Position numbers and translations under genes: made by a program
Part shown: piece after piece, positions 15,996 to 19,461 of the stretch
Layout: each line of letters begins with the position of its first letter
Position numbering within the stretch: position 1 is the first letter of the stretch
NCBI GenBank assembly: GCA_964468725.1
Contig: CAYXVU010000108.1
Coordinates: 1 to 19,461, forward strand
Length of the DNA: 19,461 bases
Source: CAYXVU01 sp964468725
GTDB taxonomy: Bacteria; Acidobacteriota; Blastocatellia; UBA7656
Reading direction: 5' to 3'
The notes under the pieces: model-generated
What the model was told of the DNA's origin: nothing
Database searches by the model: none
The model's input: the letters and a program-made list of their open reading frames with translations, nothing else

Positions 15996-17183
15996 ATGCC
16001 CATCGCCATCACCCAACAGCGAACGAGTTTCGACAGCGCCATCGACGTGGCGCACTCGCTACGCCCGCGCGTACTGCACCTGATTACTAGCTTTGAAATC
16101 GGCGGAACCGAACGACAAGCCGTAGAACTGCTCAAGCGGCTTGATGACCGACGCTTCGACATTCGCCTTGCGGCCTTGCGCAAAGTCGGAACGCTCTACC
16201 AAGAGATTGCGACACAGTTTCCTGACGTGCCAGAATTCCCGCTGACCAGCTTTTATAATGCGAATGCAGTCAAACAACTCTTGCGACTGCGCGCGTTGAT
16301 TCGCCGCGAAGGCATCGCGCTCCTGCATGCGCACGATTTTTATAGCAGCCTGATCGGTGCGACAGCCGCGCACCTTGCCGGAGCGAAGATCATCGCCGCG
16401 CAACGCCATTTGAAGCTATCCGACCGCGCCGTTCATCGCTTCGGCACGCGCTTGATTCATCGTTTGGCGCATCGCCTGTTGGTCAACTCGGAAGCCGTCC
16501 GCGATTGCGTGATTCAACAAAGCCCCGCGATGGCGGACAAGATCGCCCTCATTCGCAACGGCGTTCTCCCAATCGCAGAGAACAATCTGGACACCGCGCG
16601 GGCGCGGCTTTGTGACCGATTGGGATTGCCCAACGATGCGAAACTCATCGGCATGGTTGCGCGTTTGCAGCCGGTGAAAGGTCACCGCTTCTTCCTTGAG
16701 GCGGCGGCGCAAGTCGTCAAATCTGCTCCCGGAGCCTATTTCGTACTGGCAGGCGATGGCGCGTTGCGCGATGAACTGCGCGCGCAGGCCTTCGGTTTGG
16801 GGATTAGCGAGCGGGTAATCTTTCTCGGTGATGTCAAAAACGTGGCAGAGATTCTTCCGGCATTCGATCTGGTTGTTCTCGCTTCCCTTCATGAAGGCTT
16901 GCCGAATGCCGTGATGGAAGCGATGGCGGCGGGGGTTGCCGTCATCGCAACGGCGGTCGGCGGAACGCGCGAGTTGATTGCTGACGGCGAAACCGGCTTT
17001 CTCATTCCGCCCGCAAATTCTGCCGCGCTGGCCGACTGCGTGCTGGCGGCGCTCTTTGATGCCTCGGCAACGCGCGCGGTCGCAACGCGCGGTCGGCGGT
17101 TTATTCTTAAAACCTTCGGAACCGAACGGATGGTTGCTGAAGTTGAACATCTATACGAGAGCGTGTTGACAGGAACAGTATGA
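15996..17183 (+). CDS. GT4-family glycosyltransferase
   Basis: This predicts a 395-residue cytosolic GT-B enzyme that retains the configuration of a nucleotide-sugar donor. The N-terminal Rossmann half starts at residue 25 with VLHLITSFEIGGTERQ (acceptor-side Gly-rich loop). The donor half shows MVARLQPVKGH (220-230), LAGDG (251-255) and the E-x7-E motif HEGLPNAVMEAM (E300, E308), then GGTRELIADGETG. It lies 8 bp after the amidotransferase gene and overlaps the next glycosyltransferase by 4 bp (ATGA). No clear ribosome binding site precedes the ATG, which fits re-initiation after the upstream gene. The first 24 residues are not conserved family sequence, so a slightly later start cannot be excluded. 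Donor and acceptor are unknown. Confidence 0.92.
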   Translation: MPIAITQQRTSFDSAIDVAHSLRPRVLHLITSFEIGGTERQAVELLKRLDDRRFDIRLAALRKVGTLYQEIATQFPDVPEFPLTSFYNANAVKQLLRLRALIRREGIALLHAHDFYSSLIGATAAHLAGAKIIAAQRHLKLSDRAVHRFGTRLIHRLAHRLLVNSEAVRDCVIQQSPAMADKIALIRNGVLPIAENNLDTARARLCDRLGLPNDAKLIGMVARLQPVKGHRFFLEAAAQVVKSAPGAYFVLAGDGALRDELRAQAFGLGISERVIFLGDVKNVAEILPAFDLVVLASLHEGLPNAVMEAMAAGVAVIATAVGGTRELIADGETGFLIPPANSAALADCVLAALFDASATRAVATRGRRFILKTFGTERMVAEVEHLYESVLTGTV

Positions 17184-18310
17184 AGGAACGCGAAACCATC
17201 CGCATCGCAATTGTCGTAGCCTCGCCCGACATTCTCGGCGGGCAAGCGGTGCAAGCTGCGCGCCTCATCGAAGGGTTATCGTGCGAACCCGGCATCGAAG
17301 CCGAATTACTGCCCATCAATCCGCGCCTGCCCGGTTGGCTGCGCTGGTTGCAAAGCATCAAATATGTGCGCACCGTGGTGACCACCTTGCTCTACATCGC
17401 CCTGCTGCTGGTGAAGCTGCCGCGCTTCGATGTTGTGCACATCTTCTCGGCCTCTTATTTCTCTTTCCTGCTCGCGCCGACGCCCGCGTTGCTGATTGCC
17501 AAACTCTATGGCAAAGCGACGCTGCTCAATTATCACAGCGGCGAAGCCGAAGACCATTTGCGACGTTGGCCAACCGCGATTAAAACGCTCAAGCTGGCCA
17601 ACCGGTTGATTGTGCCATCGCCGTATTTGGTTGAAATCTTCGCACGCTTCGGACTATCAGCCGCAGCCATCGCCAACCTCGTTGACCTCTCGCAATTTCG
17701 GTTTCGCGCACGCACAGAGTTGGCTCCGGTGTTGTTGTCGAATCGCAATTTTGAAGCCCACTACAACGTTGACGGGGTCTTACGCGCTTTTGCGTTGGTG
17801 CAAAGAGAGCTTCCCGAATCCCGCCTCATCGTCGCCGGTTATGGCAGCGAGCGAGCGCGGTTGGAGCAACTGGCCGATGAACTCAGTCTGACTGGAGTCG
17901 AATTCGTCGGTAAGGTCGAGCCGCAAAACATGGCTGCGCTGTACGATCAAGCCGATCTCTTCATCAACGCTTCAAAGATTGATAACCAACCACTCTCCAT
18001 CCTCGAAGCCTTTGCCTGCGGTTTGCCTGTGGTCACCACCCGAGCCGGTGGCATCACCTGTATGGTGACCGATGGCGAAACCGGCTTATTAACGGAGTGC
18101 GGCGATGAGGAAGCCTTAGCGGCAGGCGTTGTGCGCCTGTTGACGGATCGCGGGTTGGCGACAATGCTCATCCGCAACGCGCGTCGTGAAGTTGAAAAGT
18201 ACGATTGGCAAGCGACACGCGCCGACTGGCTCGCCGTGTATCGAGAACTCGCCAACCGTCAGCCTACCAATCACCGCAAGCCGGTCGCCGCCAACGAGTC
18301 GCTACGCTGA
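17180..18310 (+). CDS. GT4-like glycosyltransferase, last gene of EPS operon
   Basis: This predicts 376 residues of GT-B fold. The N-terminal half has IAIVVASPDILGGQAVQ (the Gly-rich acceptor loop) and a hydrophobic stretch at about 66-80 that may anchor it to the membrane. The donor half has RLIVAGYGSERARLEQLA and the motif KIDNQPLSILEAFACG (266-281), in which the first Glu of E-x7-E is Asp268 while Glu276 is kept. GGITCMVTDGETG follows. The linker between halves is short, so the protein is a little smaller than its neighbour. AGGA lies 5 bases before the ATG, which overlaps the previous stop. The C-terminal 20 residues are polar and look disordered. Confidence 0.9.
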   Translation: MKERETIRIAIVVASPDILGGQAVQAARLIEGLSCEPGIEAELLPINPRLPGWLRWLQSIKYVRTVVTTLLYIALLLVKLPRFDVVHIFSASYFSFLLAPTPALLIAKLYGKATLLNYHSGEAEDHLRRWPTAIKTLKLANRLIVPSPYLVEIFARFGLSAAAIANLVDLSQFRFRARTELAPVLLSNRNFEAHYNVDGVLRAFALVQRELPESRLIVAGYGSERARLEQLADELSLTGVEFVGKVEPQNMAALYDQADLFINASKIDNQPLSILEAFACGLPVVTTRAGGITCMVTDGETGLLTECGDEEALAAGVVRLLTDRGLATMLIRNARREVEKYDWQATRADWLAVYRELANRQPTNHRKPVAANESLR

Positions 18311-18345
18311 AAGCGTGGCAGCCATTTCGTCAATATCGGAGAGGG

Positions 18346-18362
18346 CTACCGATTGCCGGTAG
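18346..18362 (+). terminator. Possible weak terminator of the EPS operon
   Basis: CTACCG (18346-18351) pairs with CGGTAG (18357-18362) around an ATTGC loop and is followed by GCTTCTTTCG, a pyrimidine-rich but broken T tract. A second hairpin, GCTACGC (18301-18307) with GCGTGGC (18313-18319, one wobble), overlaps the stop of the last glycosyltransferase. Together they mark a likely transcript end, though factor-dependent termination is equally possible. Confidence 0.3.
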
Positions 18363-18432
18363 GCTTCTTTCGTGCTGCGAGGTGCGCGCTGGAATGGGAT
18401 AGAGTCCGCTCAACACCTGCTCGGTTCGGCGC

Positions 18433-19350
18433 TCATTTGGGTTTGCCGGTTTCCATCTCGTACTTCACTTTCAGGTAGAGCGTGCATTGCACCACCGGCT
18501 CGATCATCACCGGATTGATGACCCGATCAAAGCCGTCGGCAGTCAAGCCGTTGAAGAAGGTGGTTTGGCTTTTGCGCGCCCGCTGAATGGTGTACCGCTG
18601 TCGGTCGCTGTATTCGTTCATCTCTTCAGCTTCATAGGCTTGATAAGAATCGTACATCTCTGTGGGAAAGTAGAGGCTCGGTTTTTCGGCGTAAATCTGC
18701 GGTGGAGAGGTGAGCTTCACGCCGAACAACTTCTCATAGCGCGTCGCTTTCTGTTTGATGACTTCTGCGGCCTCTTCCACCAGACGATTTTGCACTTGGC
18801 TCAAATCTTTGACGAGGTAATCCACCTTGATGAGGTCGAAGACCTTCACGCGCGAGGCGGCGAGGACGATGGGGTCGAGCAGACGCGGGTCGCGATAATG
18901 AATGGCGACATTCTTTTTGAGTTCGAAGCCGACCAGCTTCTCTTTGGCCACATAATCAACTAGTTGAAAGCCGTAGATTTTATTCTGCGCGGCGAAATCC
19001 ACAAAGACATCGGCGCTCGAAATACTGAGCTTGCGCAATTCGGCGGAAAAATCTGTGATCGTCGTATCCATCTTCTGACTGCATTCGACGAGGGTCGCGC
19101 CTTCGTGTGCAATGCCGAAGACAACGACGTATTCATCCGCTTTGACGTTCATCAAGACGTTGGCTTCGATAAACATGGTGGTGGCGCTCGGCGGCGCTTC
19201 AGCGGGTACGAGCGCGCGTTTACTGCGTTCGTTGGCTTTCGCTCTGGCGCTGCCGCCAGAGGACGAATAGCTGATGTTGCCGCTCGCTTGCGCCCAGCAG
19301 TGATTGGCGGCGATGAGCAGAAATGCCGAGAGGATTGCCATTCTCTTCAT
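18433..19350 (-). CDS. Exported SIMPL-domain (DUF541) protein
   Basis: This predicts 305 residues. Residues 1-20 are a signal peptide (MKRMAILSAFLLIAANHCWA, cleavage before QAS), followed by a low-complexity Ser/Gly/Ala/Lys linker (about 22-57) and a SIMPL/DUF541 domain: EANVLMNVKADEYVVVFGI, then SQKMDTTITDFSAELRKLSI, and a last half with the usual strand pattern (IEPVVQCTLYLKVKYEM). SIMPL proteins are periplasmic or envelope-attached beta-rich proteins of poorly known function, related to BP26/OMP28. The family domain is about 200-230 residues, and the extra length here comes from the linker and a Tyr/Glu-rich insert at about 216-260. The gene converges on the EPS operon and looks independent of it. 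Confidence 0.83.
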   Translation of the reverse strand: MKRMAILSAFLLIAANHCWAQASGNISYSSSGGSARAKANERSKRALVPAEAPPSATTMFIEANVLMNVKADEYVVVFGIAHEGATLVECSQKMDTTITDFSAELRKLSISSADVFVDFAAQNKIYGFQLVDYVAKEKLVGFELKKNVAIHYRDPRLLDPIVLAASRVKVFDLIKVDYLVKDLSQVQNRLVEEAAEVIKQKATRYEKLFGVKLTSPPQIYAEKPSLYFPTEMYDSYQAYEAEEMNEYSDRQRYTIQRARKSQTTFFNGLTADGFDRVINPVMIEPVVQCTLYLKVKYEMETGKPK

Positions 19351-19357
19351 GATCTAT

Positions 19358-19364
19358 CTCCTTT
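19358..19364 (-). promoter_or_regulatory. Ribosome binding site of the SIMPL gene
   Basis: The reverse strand reads AAAGGAG, 7 bases before the ATG at 19350, which fixes the start. The remaining upstream bases to the window edge (about 97) hold a TTGTCA-like hexamer near the edge but no matching -10 element. Confidence 0.75.
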
Positions 19365-19461
19365 ACTCTCTCTCGCCCGCCGCTCGAAATTTTGCGGCGC
19401 AGCGTCCCCCGGTTCGTCTGCGTCTGTGGGGTACTCTACCACTTCTCGGCTGACAAATCCG

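Noticed and set aside
19420..19461. TTGTCA hexamer as promoter of the SIMPL gene
   Set aside because: The correctly spaced -10 position reads TACCCC, too far from consensus to claim.
1..19461. CRISPR arrays, tRNA or rRNA genes, insertion sequences, phage or defence genes
   Set aside because: No regularly spaced repeats, cloverleaf-like segments, transposase motifs, terminal inverted repeats or nuclease/helicase genes were seen on either strand.

Overview
The window looks like chromosome from an Acidobacteriota bacterium, most likely of the Blastocatellia type. This is inferred from three things: a very large Oar-like TonB-dependent receptor with an N-terminal carboxypeptidase-regulatory domain (a family greatly expanded in that phylum), the moderately GC-rich coding style, and an extracellular polysaccharide (EPS) locus of the composition common there. 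No 16S rRNA, tRNA, CRISPR array, transposase, phage gene or attachment site was seen, so the taxonomic call rests on gene content only.

Layout. Bases 1-1462 hold the C-terminal end of an unidentified forward gene (3-128), a hairpin-rich gap, a reverse gene for a small exported glycine-zipper protein with a charged, Tyr/Arg/Asp-rich tail (274-660), and about 800 bp of non-coding DNA. That gap includes a plausible sigma-70-type promoter about 200 bp upstream of the receptor gene. Bases 1463-4729 encode the Oar-like receptor, which ends at a strong bidirectional terminator (4746-4782) shared with the convergent gene on its right.

Bases 4807-18310 form an apparently self-contained EPS locus. Two reverse acyltransferase genes overlap by 4 bp (a two-lobed GNAT and a CelD/FemAB-like GNAT). 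They diverge across a roughly 200-bp control region from eight tightly packed forward genes: a Wzz-type chain-length protein, a CpsD-like P-loop ATPase, a polysaccharide deacetylase, a Wzx-type flippase, a Wzy/WaaL-type polymerase or ligase, a glutamine-hydrolysing asparagine synthase homologue, and two GT4 glycosyltransferases. Gaps run from about 29 bp down to 4-bp ATGA or GTGA overlaps, so a single transcription unit is likely.

How the genes may work together (inference): the GT4 enzymes extend a lipid-linked repeat unit on the cytosolic face. The amidotransferase and GNATs may amidate or acylate sugars. The flippase moves the unit across the membrane, the Wzy-like protein polymerises it, Wzz plus the CpsD-like ATPase set chain length, and the deacetylase trims acetyl groups. 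An initiating phosphoglycosyltransferase and an outer-membrane export channel are absent although the locus is closed by convergent genes on both sides, so those steps must be supplied from elsewhere.

The window ends with a reverse gene for an exported SIMPL/DUF541 protein (18433-19350) and its short upstream region. The features most worth a second look are the Lys-to-Arg change in the ATPase P-loop, the incomplete but bounded EPS locus, and a GC-rich hairpin in the leader of the Wzz gene. No clearly new kind of biological system was found.
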